From the NCBI RefSeq assembly GCF_001941965.1, contig NZ_MKZO01000025.1:1-64000 (forward strand): a stretch of DNA of 64,000 nt. The letters run 5' to 3'. This document shows positions 1-9,006 of this stretch, in pieces (position 1 is the stretch's first letter; each line of letters opens with the position of its first letter). The stretch is from Pseudomonas putida (GTDB lineage Bacteria > Pseudomonadota > Gammaproteobacteria > Pseudomonadales > Pseudomonadaceae). The notes beneath the pieces were generated by a model. It was not told the origin of the DNA and made no database searches. It saw only the letters and a list, made by a program, of their open reading frames with translations. The position numbers were made by a program, and so were the translations under genes.

Positions 1-102
1 AGCATTGGAACCACCTGATCCCATCCCGAACTCAGCAGTGAAACGATGCATCGCCGATGGTAGTGTGGAGCTTCTCCATGTGAGAGTAGGTCATCGTCAA
101 GA
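1..102 (+). rRNA. rrf: 5S ribosomal RNA, 3' part (cut by window start)
   Basis: The first ~100 bases match the conserved Pseudomonas 5S rRNA from the CCACCTGATCCCATCCCGAAC loop to the 3' end near GTAGGTCATCGTCAAGA. About 15-20 bases of the 5' end lie outside the window. An apparent 60-codon reading frame over this stretch is not a gene. The copy closes an rRNA operon because a terminator follows and no further rRNA or tRNA is seen. Confidence 0.95.
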
Positions 103-110
103 TTCAATTC

Positions 111-150
111 CGAAACCCCTATCTGCGAATGCAGGTAGGGGTTTTGTCTT
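111..150 (+). terminator. rRNA operon terminator
   Basis: A GC-rich hairpin (AACCCCTATCTGC, loop GAAT, GCAGGTAGGGGTT) is followed by TTTTGTCTTTT, right after the 5S rRNA. This is a typical intrinsic terminator for the rrn operon. Confidence 0.9.
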
Positions 151-160
151 TTCCGGCCCG

Positions 161-197
161 AAAAGGCAAAAAAACACGGGGCCTTGAGGGCCCCGTG
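161..197 (-). terminator. Intrinsic terminator of the small minus-strand gene
   Basis: Read on the minus strand, CACGGGGCCC / GGCCCCGTG forms a stem with a CTCAA-type loop and is followed by a run of eight T. It lies directly after the stop codon of the gene at 202-501. Confidence 0.8.
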
Positions 198-201
198 AGA
201 T

Positions 202-501
202 TTATACGAATGCCTGGGGCGCAACGCCTCGTGGCAGACGGCAACGATCGGGAAGGGCGGCCAGGCGGGTGCGCCAGTTGGCCCTGAAGCAGAAGGCGGC
301 GGCTTTCGCTTGTACCTGACTCACCTGGCGCTGCTTGCGCAGTTCAGCCAGGGACGGTGCTTTCCTCACCGGCGCGGCCTCCACCTTGGCCAGCGAGCGC
401 TGGCACGATTTGCAATCCACTTCGGCTTCTACCGCGCTGACGCTCAGGCTGTTACCGACGCGACCACAGGCGACGCTGTCGCCATTCGTTGAGTAATGCA
501 T
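202..501 (-). CDS. Small conserved hypothetical protein
   Basis: A 99-residue protein beginning MHYSTNGDSVACGR. Three cysteines are visible near the N-terminus, one in ACGR and two in a C-x2-C pair (DCKSC), which could bind a metal, but no named domain is recognised. The C-terminal half is basic (LRKQRQ, RANWRTRL). The ATG at 501 is chosen. An in-frame TTG at 507 has better spacing to a GGAG and could be the real start, adding two residues. It has its own terminator and stands alone between the rRNA operon and an iron-uptake cassette. The general type is known from other pseudomonads, but no function can be assigned. Confidence 0.6.
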   Translation of the reverse strand: MHYSTNGDSVACGRVGNSLSVSAVEAEVDCKSCQRSLAKVEAAPVRKAPSLAELRKQRQVSQVQAKAAAFCFRANWRTRLAALPDRCRLPRGVAPQAFV

Positions 502-634
502 TACCAAAACAGTACATCTCCATGCTGCGGAACAAAAAAGCCGGGCATTTTCTCACAGCCGGGCGACGAGATGCCGCGTCCCGTCGGTCTGTACTCATCT
601 TGTTGCAATTGCCAGCGCGGCCTCGGCACAGATA

Positions 635-653
635 GAATTGATAGCAATTCTTA
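635..653 (+). promoter_or_regulatory. Possible Fur box upstream of first sigma/anti-sigma pair
   Basis: An inverted repeat GAATTG-ATAG-CAATTC, inside a GATA/ATTC-rich patch, sits about 45-60 bases before the sigma-factor start. It resembles a Fur box only partly (about 8 of 13 core positions). The position fits, because FecI-type sigma genes for iron uptake are normally Fur-repressed. Confidence 0.4.
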
Positions 654-696
654 CTTACATTAATGCCGTCCCTTCAGCCGGCGCCCAGTGGTCTCT

Positions 697-1200
697 ATGT
701 CGTTGACTGATCGCGCCTCCCATCCGCATATCGAATCCCTGTATTGCGAGCATCACGGTTGGCTGCATGGCTGGCTGCAGCGCAAGCTGGGCAACACCTG
801 CGATGCTGCTGACCTGGCCCACGATACGTTCATTCGCCTCCTGGTCAGACCGACGCGCAGCTTCGGCAGCGAGCCCCGGGCCTTGCTGACCCATATCGCC
901 AAAGGCCTGGTGGTCGACCGCTGGCGACGCCAGGATGTCGAACGCGCCTACCTGGAAAGCATTGCCCACTTGCCCGAGGCGGAAGTGCCGTCGCCGGAAA
1001 CCCGCTGGCTGATCCTCGAAGCGCTGCAGCGCATCGACGCCATGCTGCGCGAAATGCCCGGGCGCACGCGCCAGACTTTCCTTCTCTCGCAGATCGACGG
1101 CCTGACCTATCAGCAGATTGCCGACCAGCTCGGCGTATCGCTGATCACGGTCAAACGCGATATGCGCGACGCCTTCATCGCCTGCCTGAGCGTCGCCTGA
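697..1200 (+). CDS. FecI-family ECF RNA polymerase sigma factor
   Basis: A 167-residue extracytoplasmic-function sigma factor of the FecI iron-starvation class. Region 2 is at residues ~8-75 (LYCEHHGWLHGWLQRKLG...AADLAHDTFIRLL, the typical aromatic-rich start and DTFIRLL core helix). Region 4 with its helix-turn-helix is near the C-terminus (TYQQIADQLGVSLITVKRDM). A GTG at 688 is in frame, but the ATG at 697 matches the usual family start. Its stop overlaps the ATG of the FecR gene by one base, so the two are translationally coupled. It should direct transcription of the receptor gene that follows once the anti-sigma factor is signalled. A Fur-like site lies upstream. Confidence 0.9.
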   Translation: MSLTDRASHPHIESLYCEHHGWLHGWLQRKLGNTCDAADLAHDTFIRLLVRPTRSFGSEPRALLTHIAKGLVVDRWRRQDVERAYLESIAHLPEAEVPSPETRWLILEALQRIDAMLREMPGRTRQTFLLSQIDGLTYQQIADQLGVSLITVKRDMRDAFIACLSVA

Positions 1201-2153
1201 TGAGTCCCAACATCGACCCGCTGATCCTCGGCGAAGCGGCCGACTGGCTGGTGCAATTGCAATCCGGCGCCGCGACCGAGGCGGACCACCGTGCCATCCA
1301 GTTGTGGCGCAACCGCAGCCCGCAACATGCCCTTGCCTGGCAACGTGCCGAAGCCCTGCTCGGTGATCTGCGCGCGGTCCCCGGCAGTCTTGCCAGCGAG
1401 ACCTTCCAGCGCCTGAACACCAGCAAGCGTATGGGTCGCCGCCAGGCCCTGCACCGCCTTGGCCTGTTCCTGCTGGCAGGACCTGCATTGTGGATGGCCT
1501 ATCGCGAACTTCCCTGGCAGCAGTGGAGTGCCGACCAGCGCACCGCCACTGGTGAGCAGAAAAACCTCGTCCTGCCGGATGGCACGCAGCTGCTGATCAA
1601 CACCGGCAGTGCCGTGAACATCGTCTTCGATGCCCGGCAGCGGCGGATCAAGCTGCTGGAGGGCGAAATCCTGATCACTACGGCCAAGGACCCGGTTCGC
1701 TCCTTTATCGTCGAAACCTGCCACGGCACTGCACGTGCGCTGGGCACCCGCTTCAGTGTCCGGGTCGATGGACAGCACAGTCAGGTGGTCGTCACCGAAG
1801 GTGCCGTGGAAATGCGCCCGGCCCACGCTGACAAGTCGCTGATCGTCAACGCGGGGGAACAAAGCACCTTCAGCAGCGAAGCGCTTGCCGCGGCGCAGCC
1901 CCTGGACGCCGCCACCCTCAGTTGGGAACACGGCATGCTGCTCGCGCGCAACATGCGCCTGGACGATCTGCTCTCCGAGCTTGGCCGCTACCGCTCCGGC
2001 GTGCTGCGTTGCCACGACGAGGTCGCCGGGATGACCGTCTCCGGTGCCTTCCCCCTGAAAGACACCGACGCCAGCCTGCGCCTGCTCCAGGACACCCTGC
2101 CGATCCGCATCAGCAGCCTGACCCGTTACTGGGTGGCGATCGAGCCGCGCTGA
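1200..2153 (+). CDS. FecR-family anti-sigma factor / sigma regulator
   Basis: A 317-residue inner-membrane sigma regulator. The cytoplasmic N-terminal DUF4880-type region (residues ~8-55, EAADWLVQLQSG...W) would bind the partner sigma factor. One membrane segment lies at ~84-101 (LGLFLLAGPALWMAY). It is followed by the periplasmic FecR domain (LPDGTQLLINTGSAVNIVF, the hallmark L-D-S/G box) and an STN-like C-terminal part (MTVSGAFPLKDTDASLRLL). In characterised systems the C-terminal part meets the STN domain of the receptor and relays ligand occupancy to the sigma factor. It lies between its sigma gene (ATGA overlap) and its receptor gene (89 bp gap). Confidence 0.9.
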   Translation: MSPNIDPLILGEAADWLVQLQSGAATEADHRAIQLWRNRSPQHALAWQRAEALLGDLRAVPGSLASETFQRLNTSKRMGRRQALHRLGLFLLAGPALWMAYRELPWQQWSADQRTATGEQKNLVLPDGTQLLINTGSAVNIVFDARQRRIKLLEGEILITTAKDPVRSFIVETCHGTARALGTRFSVRVDGQHSQVVVTEGAVEMRPAHADKSLIVNAGEQSTFSSEALAAAQPLDAATLSWEHGMLLARNMRLDDLLSELGRYRSGVLRCHDEVAGMTVSGAFPLKDTDASLRLLQDTLPIRISSLTRYWVAIEPR

Positions 2154-2242
2154 AATAAATCGCGATTGGCCTGATACCTTTTTCCAGCTCCTTCGGTGAG
2201 GAAGTGAATCCTCACTTTTCCTTTTGCCGACAGGAGCTTTGC

Positions 2243-4699
2243 ATGACGTCCAGGCCGTTGCAGTCCGTTTCCCGAATCAGCCCTCCACGTGTTGCCATGA
2301 AGGCGCTGAGCCTGGCTGTCGCCCTGGCGGCCCTGATCCCTGCCTACAGCGTTACCGCCGCTGAAGCGCAGCAGAACAGCGTCACTTGCAGCTACAGCAT
2401 CGCCCCGGGTGCGTTGGGTGATGTCCTGGCCCAGTTCGCCGTGATGTCCGGCGTGCCCCTGTCCTTCGATGCCAAGCTGCTTAACGACCGGCACAGCGCC
2501 GGCCTGCAAGGCAGCTACAGCGTGGAAGGCGGATTCGCACAACTGCTGCAGGGCAGCGGCTACGTTCTGCAAAGCCTCGGCAGTAACGGCTATACCCTGG
2601 CTCCGGCCGCCAGCGACGGTGTACTGCAACTGGACGCCACCAACGTCAATGCTTCCACCGGCTTCGCCGACGATACCTATGCCGGTGGTCAAGTGGCCCG
2701 TACCGCGCATCTCGGTGTACTGGGCAACCGCTCGATCAACGACGTGCCCTTCAGCGTCGTCAGCTACACCTCGAAGGCCATCGCCGATCAGCAGGCCCGC
2801 ACCGTTGGCGACGTCCTGCTCAATGATGCCGCCGTGCGCCAGTCGGCCGGCTTCGGCAACTTCTCCCAGGTCTTCACCATCCGCGGCCTGCCGCTGCAGA
2901 GCGACGACATTTCCTTCAATGGGCTTTACGGCGTTCTGCCCCGGCAGATCATCAATACCGAGGCGGTCGAGCGGGTCGAGCTGTTCAAGGGCCCCAATGC
3001 CTTTATCAACGGCGTAGCCCCACAGGGCAGCGGTATTGGCGGCAGCGTCAACCTGGTGCCCAAGCGCGCCGAGGACACCCCGACCCGCAGCGTGACCCTG
3101 GACTACACCAGCGACACCCAGGCTGGCGGACACCTTGATCTCGGCCAGCGCTTCGGTGAGGACAACCGTTTCGGTGCGCGGATCAACCTGGCCCAGCGCG
3201 GAGGAGAAACCGCCATCGATGACGAGAAAAAACGGACCTCGCTGATTGCCGTCGGCCTCGACTACCGCGGCGAGCGCCTGCGCCTGTCCACCGACTTCGG
3301 CTACCAGAAGCAGCGCATCGACAACGGCCGTGCGGTGGTCTACCCCAATGGCACCAAGGTTCCCCATGCGCCCTCGGCGAAGAACAACTACGCCCAGGAC
3401 TGGAGCTGGTCGGAGCTGGAAGACACCTACGGCATGCTCAACGGCGAGTACGACCTCAACGACAACTGGACGGCCTACGCCGGCATTGGCGCCAAGCACA
3501 CCCGGGAGAACGGTATCTATTCCTCGCTGTACGTGGGCAACGACGGCAGCGGTCGTACGGGCTTTCTCTATCCGCCCCATGACGAAGACAACAAGAGCGC
3601 GGTCGCCGGCCTCAATGGTCGTTTCAACACCGGCTCGGTCAGCCACCAGATGAACCTGGGCCTGTCCGGCATGTGGGGCGAGCAGCGTTCGGCGTACGAG
3701 GCGATCCTGGTGGCCAATCGCCCGGTGGGCAACCTGTACGACCCGATCCCGGTGCCGCGTCCGACCAATACCTATTTCGGCAGTGATATCCACGACCCGC
3801 GTATCGTCGGCAAGAACCGCATCAAGAGTGTCGCCCTGTCCGACACCTTCGGCTTTATCGACGACCGCGTACTGCTGACCCTCGGCGTGCGTCGCCAGAC
3901 CCTCGAGGTCGATGCCTGGAACACCGCCACCGGGGCGCGCAACAGCAACTATTCCGAATCCATCACCACTCCGGTCTACGGCCTGGTGCTCAAGCCGTGG
4001 GAGCATGTGTCGTTCTATGCCAACCGCATCGAAGGCCTGGCCCAGGGCCCGACCGCGCCGCTGACCAACGTCACCAACCCTGGCGAGGTCTTCCCGCCCA
4101 AGCGCAGCAAGCAGACCGAGGCCGGGGTCAAGCTGGACTGGGACAGCTACGGCGCAACCCTCGGCGTGTACCGTATCGAGCAGCCCAACAACTCCACCAG
4201 CTACACCCCGGGTGTGGCTCTGGGGACCTTCAATGTCGATGGTGAGCAGATCAACAAGGGCGTCGAGCTGAATGTCTTCGGCGAGCCGCTGGAGGGCCTG
4301 CGGGTGCTGGCTGGTGCAACCTGGATGGACACCGAGCAGAAGAACACGGCCAATGGCGCCACCGATGGCAACCGCGCCGCCGGCGTCCCGCGCTTCCAGT
4401 TCAACCTCGGTGGCGAATGGGATGTGCCGGGTATCCAAGACGCCGCGCTCAGCGGACGCTTGCTGCGCACGGGCGGTGAATACGTGAATGCGGCGAATAC
4501 CTTGAGCATTCCGGCCTGGACCCGGGTCGATCTCGGCGCCCGCTATGGCTTCAAGGCGGACGACAAGTACATCACCCTGCGCGCCAATGTGGAGAACGTG
4601 GCGAACAAGGCGTACTGGGCGTCGGCGTCGACGGCGAACAACTACCTGACCCAAGGTGAGCCGCGGACCGTGAAGCTATCGGCAACCGTGGATTTCTGA
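2243..4699 (+). CDS. TonB-dependent siderophore receptor with signalling domain
   Basis: An 818-residue outer-membrane receptor. The ATG at 2243 is chosen because an AGGAG lies six bases upstream; the GTG at 2204 lacks one. A long signal peptide ends near residue 40 (VALAALIPAYSVTAA). An STN domain at ~50-115 (SYSIAPGALGDVLAQFA...VEGGFAQLLQGSGY) identifies a transducer receptor. Then come the plug (VPFSVVSYTSKAIADQQ, RGLPLQSDD, VERVELFKGPNAF) and a 22-strand barrel ending in aromatic TVDF. The sequence resembles hydroxamate (ferrichrome/ferrioxamine-like) receptors, but the ligand cannot be fixed from sequence. It is the target gene of the adjacent FecI-FecR pair. Confidence 0.9.
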   Translation: MTSRPLQSVSRISPPRVAMKALSLAVALAALIPAYSVTAAEAQQNSVTCSYSIAPGALGDVLAQFAVMSGVPLSFDAKLLNDRHSAGLQGSYSVEGGFAQLLQGSGYVLQSLGSNGYTLAPAASDGVLQLDATNVNASTGFADDTYAGGQVARTAHLGVLGNRSINDVPFSVVSYTSKAIADQQARTVGDVLLNDAAVRQSAGFGNFSQVFTIRGLPLQSDDISFNGLYGVLPRQIINTEAVERVELFKGPNAFINGVAPQGSGIGGSVNLVPKRAEDTPTRSVTLDYTSDTQAGGHLDLGQRFGEDNRFGARINLAQRGGETAIDDEKKRTSLIAVGLDYRGERLRLSTDFGYQKQRIDNGRAVVYPNGTKVPHAPSAKNNYAQDWSWSELEDTYGMLNGEYDLNDNWTAYAGIGAKHTRENGIYSSLYVGNDGSGRTGFLYPPHDEDNKSAVAGLNGRFNTGSVSHQMNLGLSGMWGEQRSAYEAILVANRPVGNLYDPIPVPRPTNTYFGSDIHDPRIVGKNRIKSVALSDTFGFIDDRVLLTLGVRRQTLEVDAWNTATGARNSNYSESITTPVYGLVLKPWEHVSFYANRIEGLAQGPTAPLTNVTNPGEVFPPKRSKQTEAGVKLDWDSYGATLGVYRIEQPNNSTSYTPGVALGTFNVDGEQINKGVELNVFGEPLEGLRVLAGATWMDTEQKNTANGATDGNRAAGVPRFQFNLGGEWDVPGIQDAALSGRLLRTGGEYVNAANTLSIPAWTRVDLGARYGFKADDKYITLRANVENVANKAYWASASTANNYLTQGEPRTVKLSATVDF

Positions 4700-4711
4700 A
4701 CGATCCGCTGA

Positions 4712-4804
4712 CCCTGTGGGAGCTGGCTTGCCAGCGATAGGGCCCTATCTGACACAGATGTTGTCAGTGTTGGCCTCATCGCTGGCAAGCCAGCTCCCAC
4801 AGGG
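4712..4804. repeat. REPIN: two REP copies facing inward
   Basis: CCTGTGGGAGCTGGCTTGCC at the left and its inverted copy at the right (GCTGGCAAGCCAGCTCCCAC) flank a ~40-base spacer. This is the standard fluorescent-Pseudomonas REP pair. It lies exactly between the convergent ends of the two receptor genes, where it may also stop transcription from both sides. Confidence 0.95.
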
Positions 4805-4825
4805 TTTTGTGTCAACCAGAATATC

Positions 4826-7216
4826 TCAGAATCCAGCGCTGATCGAAGCCACCACCGAAGCCGGCTCTCCCGCATAATTCCCCGAACTGGCAATCGTCTC
4901 GATGTAATCCCGATCCAGCACATTGCGCGCATTCAACGACACCCGCAGGTGCTCGTTGATGTCATAGAACAGGCTCATGTCCACCCGCGCATACCCACCC
5001 GTGCTGTAGCTGTTGGCCAGGTCGCCATAGCGCTTGCCGGCAAAGAACACCCCGGCACCGGCGCCCAACCCGCGCCAAGGCCCTTCCTGCAATTGATAGG
5101 TCGACCACAACGACCCGCTCACCACCGGCACCCCCTCCAGTCGATTGCCTTCCTCCAGCCGGGTGTCCTTCACCAGCTTCGCATCCAGCAATGCGATGTT
5201 TCCGATAACGTTCCAGCCATCCTGTAGTTCGCCGCTGACATCCAGCTCCACCCCGCGCACCCGCTGTTCACCCGTCTGGATCGAGTAACTGCTGTCCAGC
5301 GGATCGGTAGTGGACAGGTTCTCACGACGAATCTCGAAGGCCGACAGGGTGGCCGCCAGCCGCTCAGGAATCAGCTCGTACTTGGCGCCAATCTCGTACT
5401 GCTCGCCCGTCTCCGGATCGATCACGCTGCCATCCCGGGTCAGGCGATTCTGTGGGGCGAAGGAGGTGCTGTAGCTGGCATACAGGGCCAATCTCTCACT
5501 GGGCTGCCAGACAATTCCCGCCCGGGGCGAAGTGTCCGACGGATCGATATGGATATCGCTGTAGCTGCCACTGGCGGTGTAGTTGCGGTTGCGCTGGGTG
5601 ACCTGGTCCCAGCGCACGCCGAGCAACAGCTTCCACTGTTCCGTCAGGTCGATCTGATCCTGCAGATACACGCCGTAGCTTTCCTGATCGAAGCGCGAGT
5701 CCTCGCCGAAGGTGAACGGCCCCGGCTGCGCGCCGTACACCGGGTTCCAGATATCGATGGAGGCCACGGAGGCCCGCAGCATGGTCACGGCGCGGCGCCC
5801 CTTGACCGTTTCCACGCCACCCAGCAGTTGATGGTGCAACCCGGCCGTGTCGAAGCGGGCGACGGCTTCGAACTGGGCACTGAGGGAGCGCGCGGTTTCG
5901 TCGAAGTCGGTAGCGCGCCGCACCAGGGTGCGGCCGTCGGCCTGCAAGGTGCGCTGGGAGATATTCAGCATGGTCTTGTTCGACTCGTCCCAGCGGGTAA
6001 TCTGGCGCAGGGTCAGCCAGTCGTTGAGGTCGTGCTCCAGGCGAAACCAGGCGGCGCGCTTGTCGCTGTCGCTGTGGGACCACGGCTCCTCGAGAAAAAC
6101 CTTGTGCCGTGAATCGACCCGATCGCCGATCACTTGTAGTCCGCGGTCGTAGGGCGCGTCGGTCTCGGTGTATTCCAGGCCCATGTCCAGGCGCGTGCTG
6201 TCGTCCGGGTTCCAGGACAGGGAAGGGGCGAAGTGACGGCGATGACTGTCACGGAAATGATCGCGGAAACTGCCCTCGGTCTGGTAGGCCATGGCCAGGC
6301 TTCCTGCCAGACCGTGCTCTGCGGACAGCGGGCCGCTGAGCCAGGCCTGGCCGCGCTGATAGTCGAAGGAGCCGGCTTGCAGCTTGACCTGCGCCTCGGG
6401 CGTCAGCGTCGGCCGGCGGGTCACGATATTGATCAGCCCACCCGGATTACCCCGCCCGTACAGTACCGAGGCCGGGCCCTTGAGCACTTCGATGCGCTCG
6501 ACGCCGACCAGGTCGGTGAGGATCTCCGGGCGCACCGCCAGGGAGTTGGTGAGGATCCCGTCGATGGCATAGGTGGTGCCCTGGAAGCCGCGCACGATAA
6601 AGCTTTCGACGCTGCCGCCATGGGTATTGCCGCGCTGGATGCTGCTGACGTTGCTCAGGGCGTCGGCCATGCTGTTGGCCTGCTGGTCCTCCAGGACCTG
6701 GCGCGGCACCACCTGGATCGACTGCGGGATATCGCGAAGGGCGGCGTCGGTCTTGGTCCCGACCGTGCTGTGCGAGGCCGTGTAGCCGGTCAACGGGCCG
6801 ATGGCCGAGTGCTGCACACCGTGCAGGCCGGAGATGGTCGTCGCGTCCAGTTGCAGCGCCGAAGATGTGGCGCGCGAGCGCAGGATCCAGGTATTGCCCG
6901 TCTGTGGTACGGCCTCCAGCGACGTGCCCCGCAATAATTGCTCGAAGCCCTGGGCGATGCTCCAGTCGCCTTGCAGGCCAGGGCTGCGCAGGTCGCCGAG
7001 CATGGCCGGATCGAGGGGTAGGTTGACTCCGGCGCGGGCGGCGAAGGCAGCCAGGGTTTCGCTTAACGGGCCGGCAGCGATGGCATAGCGCTGGGTGCCT
7101 TCGGCCAGGGCCAGGGGCGCGGCCAGCAGGCTGCCACCCGTCAGCAGCGGTGTGGCGATGGCCCGGGCGAGCAGGGCCAGGCGGAACAGGGAAGAAGTCG
7201 GAACGGGCTTGCGCAT
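4826..7216 (-). CDS. TonB-dependent siderophore receptor with signalling domain (second cassette)
   Basis: A 796-residue receptor starting MRKPVPTSSLFRLALLAR. The ATG at 7216 has AGGAA six bases upstream. The signal peptide ends near residue 38 (APLALA). The STN domain at ~43-110 (RYAIAAGPLSETLAAFAARAG...QGFEQLLRGTSL) marks a transducer. The plug contains IPQSIQVVPRQVLEDQQ, SFIVRGFQGT and VERIEVLKGPASVLYGRGNPGG, the last being the classic siderophore-receptor plug signature. The C-terminal barrel ends in SISAGF. Overall it resembles the FpvA/FoxA ferric-siderophore class. It lies 76 bp downstream of its FecR gene and converges with the first receptor. The ligand is unknown. Confidence 0.9.
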   Translation of the reverse strand: MRKPVPTSSLFRLALLARAIATPLLTGGSLLAAPLALAEGTQRYAIAAGPLSETLAAFAARAGVNLPLDPAMLGDLRSPGLQGDWSIAQGFEQLLRGTSLEAVPQTGNTWILRSRATSSALQLDATTISGLHGVQHSAIGPLTGYTASHSTVGTKTDAALRDIPQSIQVVPRQVLEDQQANSMADALSNVSSIQRGNTHGGSVESFIVRGFQGTTYAIDGILTNSLAVRPEILTDLVGVERIEVLKGPASVLYGRGNPGGLINIVTRRPTLTPEAQVKLQAGSFDYQRGQAWLSGPLSAEHGLAGSLAMAYQTEGSFRDHFRDSHRRHFAPSLSWNPDDSTRLDMGLEYTETDAPYDRGLQVIGDRVDSRHKVFLEEPWSHSDSDKRAAWFRLEHDLNDWLTLRQITRWDESNKTMLNISQRTLQADGRTLVRRATDFDETARSLSAQFEAVARFDTAGLHHQLLGGVETVKGRRAVTMLRASVASIDIWNPVYGAQPGPFTFGEDSRFDQESYGVYLQDQIDLTEQWKLLLGVRWDQVTQRNRNYTASGSYSDIHIDPSDTSPRAGIVWQPSERLALYASYSTSFAPQNRLTRDGSVIDPETGEQYEIGAKYELIPERLAATLSAFEIRRENLSTTDPLDSSYSIQTGEQRVRGVELDVSGELQDGWNVIGNIALLDAKLVKDTRLEEGNRLEGVPVVSGSLWSTYQLQEGPWRGLGAGAGVFFAGKRYGDLANSYSTGGYARVDMSLFYDINEHLRVSLNARNVLDRDYIETIASSGNYAGEPASVVASISAGF

Positions 7217-7292
7217 GGGGGATTCCTGATCGCGAAAAATGACGGTTTCAGGAAGAGGACACCCCGCTCCGGAAAAACCCGACACGGTTTTT

Positions 7293-8237
7293 TCAGGCGG
7301 CTACCAGGGTGACCCAATAGCGTGTCATGTACTGCACCCGCACGGGGAAGGCCAGGGCGAGGGCGGCGAGGGCGGCATCCGTATCAGCCAGCTGGAAGGC
7401 CCCGGAAATCCGCAGCTCCGCCAGCTCCGGTGCACAGCGGATCCAGCCATGGCGGTAGCGGTTCAGTTCCTCGGCGAAATCTGACAGACGCATCCTTTCC
7501 ACGCGCAGGACGCCATCGGTCCAGTCCATCGATTTCACCGGCGTGGTCAGCTTCGTCACTTGCCGTGCGGTCAGTGTCGCCTGTTCGCCGGCGGCAATGC
7601 GCAGCCCGCCGTGGCTGGCCTCTCGCGGAGTGGCCATTACCGCGCCTTCGATCACCTTCAACAGCTCGTTCCCGGCCTGCTGGTGCACCGAGAACTGCGT
7701 GCCCAGCGGACGGAACGAACCATGGTCGGAGGTCAGCAGGAAAGGCCGGGGATCGCCGGCGGTCTTCACGAAGACTTCGCCACGGCGTAGTCGCACGCTG
7801 CGTATGTCCGCGTTGAAATGGATATCGACGGCGCTGTCGGTATTCAGGTGCAGTTCAGTGCCATCGGGCAGGCTGATGCGCCGGCGTTCGCCGACCCCGG
7901 TGCTGGCGTCGGCCATCAAGGTGTCGAAGGTGCCGCTGCGCGAAAGCGTCAGGCCCAGCGCGCCCAGCACCACCAACGAGGTCAGGGCCTTGAGCGCGGT
8001 CCGCCGGTCCAGGCTGGCGGGGCGTTGCAGGGTGGAACGGCCGATGGCGGTCGGTATGCAGCGCACCTGGCTGCTGAAGCGGCTCGCCAGTTGCCAGGCG
8101 CGTTCGTGCTCGCTATTTGCGGCTCGCCAGCGGGCGCAGTCCGCGTGTGCCTGCGGGTCGGCATCGGCTGCTTGCAGACGCATGAACCAGTGCGCGGCCT
8201 CGTGGGCAATTTCCCGGGAAATGGGCGCAGCGCTCAT
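7293..8237 (-). CDS. FecR-family anti-sigma factor / sigma regulator (second cassette)
   Basis: A 314-residue sigma regulator starting MSAAPISREIAHEAAHWFMR. The DUF4880-type N-terminus spans residues ~8-55 (ADCARWRAANSEHERAW). A single membrane segment lies near 90-110 (LTSLVVLGALGLTLS). The periplasmic FecR domain follows (LPDGTELHLNTDSAVDIHF), and the C-terminal portion is STN-like (LRISGAFQLADTDAALAAL). The start overlaps the sigma gene's stop as ATGA, the same arrangement as in the first cassette. It is about as similar to the first FecR in layout as family members usually are, so it is a paralogue rather than a recent duplicate. Confidence 0.9.
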   Translation of the reverse strand: MSAAPISREIAHEAAHWFMRLQAADADPQAHADCARWRAANSEHERAWQLASRFSSQVRCIPTAIGRSTLQRPASLDRRTALKALTSLVVLGALGLTLSRSGTFDTLMADASTGVGERRRISLPDGTELHLNTDSAVDIHFNADIRSVRLRRGEVFVKTAGDPRPFLLTSDHGSFRPLGTQFSVHQQAGNELLKVIEGAVMATPREASHGGLRIAAGEQATLTARQVTKLTTPVKSMDWTDGVLRVERMRLSDFAEELNRYRHGWIRCAPELAELRISGAFQLADTDAALAALALAFPVRVQYMTRYWVTLVAA

Positions 8238-8749
8238 GCCCATCCACCCGATGCCAGCACGATGCACTCCGCGTAGGCCTGCACCAGCCAGCGCTGCACC
8301 GAGCGCACATTGACCGCCATCAGCACGGCGATTTCCTCTTGGGTATGGCCCTCGATCTGCGACAGCAGGAAGGCCTGGCGGGCCTTGCGCGAAAGACGTG
8401 CCAGCACCTGCTCCACTGCATTCAGCGCTTCGAGGATCGCCGCATGGTGCTCGGCACTCGGGGCCTCTTCCTCCGGCAGCGTTGCCAGTGCCTCCAGATA
8501 CGCCCGCTCCAGCGAGCGCCGGCGGTAGAGGTTGGCCAGCAGGCGCCTGGCGATGGTCGCCAGGTAGGCCCGGGGTTCACGCAAGCGCGGCTCGGGCTGT
8601 GGTGCGCAGAGCAGGCGCACGAAGGTGTCCTGGCTCAGGTCCGCCGCATCGCAATGGTTTTGCACGCGGCGCTGCAGCCAACCGAGCAGCCAGGCGTGAT
8701 GGCTGCGGTAGAGCTGTTGCACGGGAGCGTGATGCGGTGGTGGTGGCAT
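8234..8749 (-). CDS. FecI-family ECF RNA polymerase sigma factor (second cassette)
   Basis: A 171-residue ECF sigma factor. Region 2 spans ~10-78 (LYRSHHAWLLGWLQRRVQNHCDAADLSQDTFVRLL) and region 4 carries a C-terminal helix-turn-helix (HTQEEIAVLMAVNVRSVQRW). The start MPPPPHHAP has no good ribosome-binding site, so translation may begin slightly later. It is the first gene of a minus-strand sigma / anti-sigma / receptor operon, with a Fur-like site just upstream. It is expected to activate the receptor gene at 4826-7216. Confidence 0.88.
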   Translation of the reverse strand: MPPPPHHAPVQQLYRSHHAWLLGWLQRRVQNHCDAADLSQDTFVRLLCAPQPEPRLREPRAYLATIARRLLANLYRRRSLERAYLEALATLPEEEAPSAEHHAAILEALNAVEQVLARLSRKARQAFLLSQIEGHTQEEIAVLMAVNVRSVQRWLVQAYAECIVLASGGWA

Positions 8750-8773
8750 AGGGCAGGGCTGGAACTGCTATTT

Positions 8774-8792
8774 GAGAATGGGTTGCATTCTA
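8774..8792 (-). promoter_or_regulatory. Possible Fur box before second sigma gene
   Basis: A 19-base element GAGAATGGGTTGCATTCTA agrees with the Fur consensus at about 11 of 19 positions, including both GAGAAT/ATTCT arms. It sits 25-43 bases upstream of the minus-strand sigma start, where iron repression would be expected. Confidence 0.5.
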
Positions 8793-9006
8793 TGGTCTTG
8801 CCGGGAACGCTGGCAATGACCTGTTGCGGCCTTGCCCTGGCGGACGATGTTTATCCCCGGGACCGTTACCGGGGAGGCGGTCCCCACGAAAATCCCCTTT
8901 TCGCCACTGTCTTGCGGAATCGTCCTACGGCCCGTCCAAGGGCATACGGCTTACCCTGTTCGCCCGAATGAACGCCGCCAGTGCGTCATCTCCAACAGGA
9001 AGCCGT

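Noticed and set aside
5..187. 60-codon frame at the window start
   Set aside because: It lies over the 5S rRNA and its terminator.
2126..4654. Long minus-strand frame opposite the first receptor
   Set aside because: Antisense shadow of the receptor gene with no domain or start signal.
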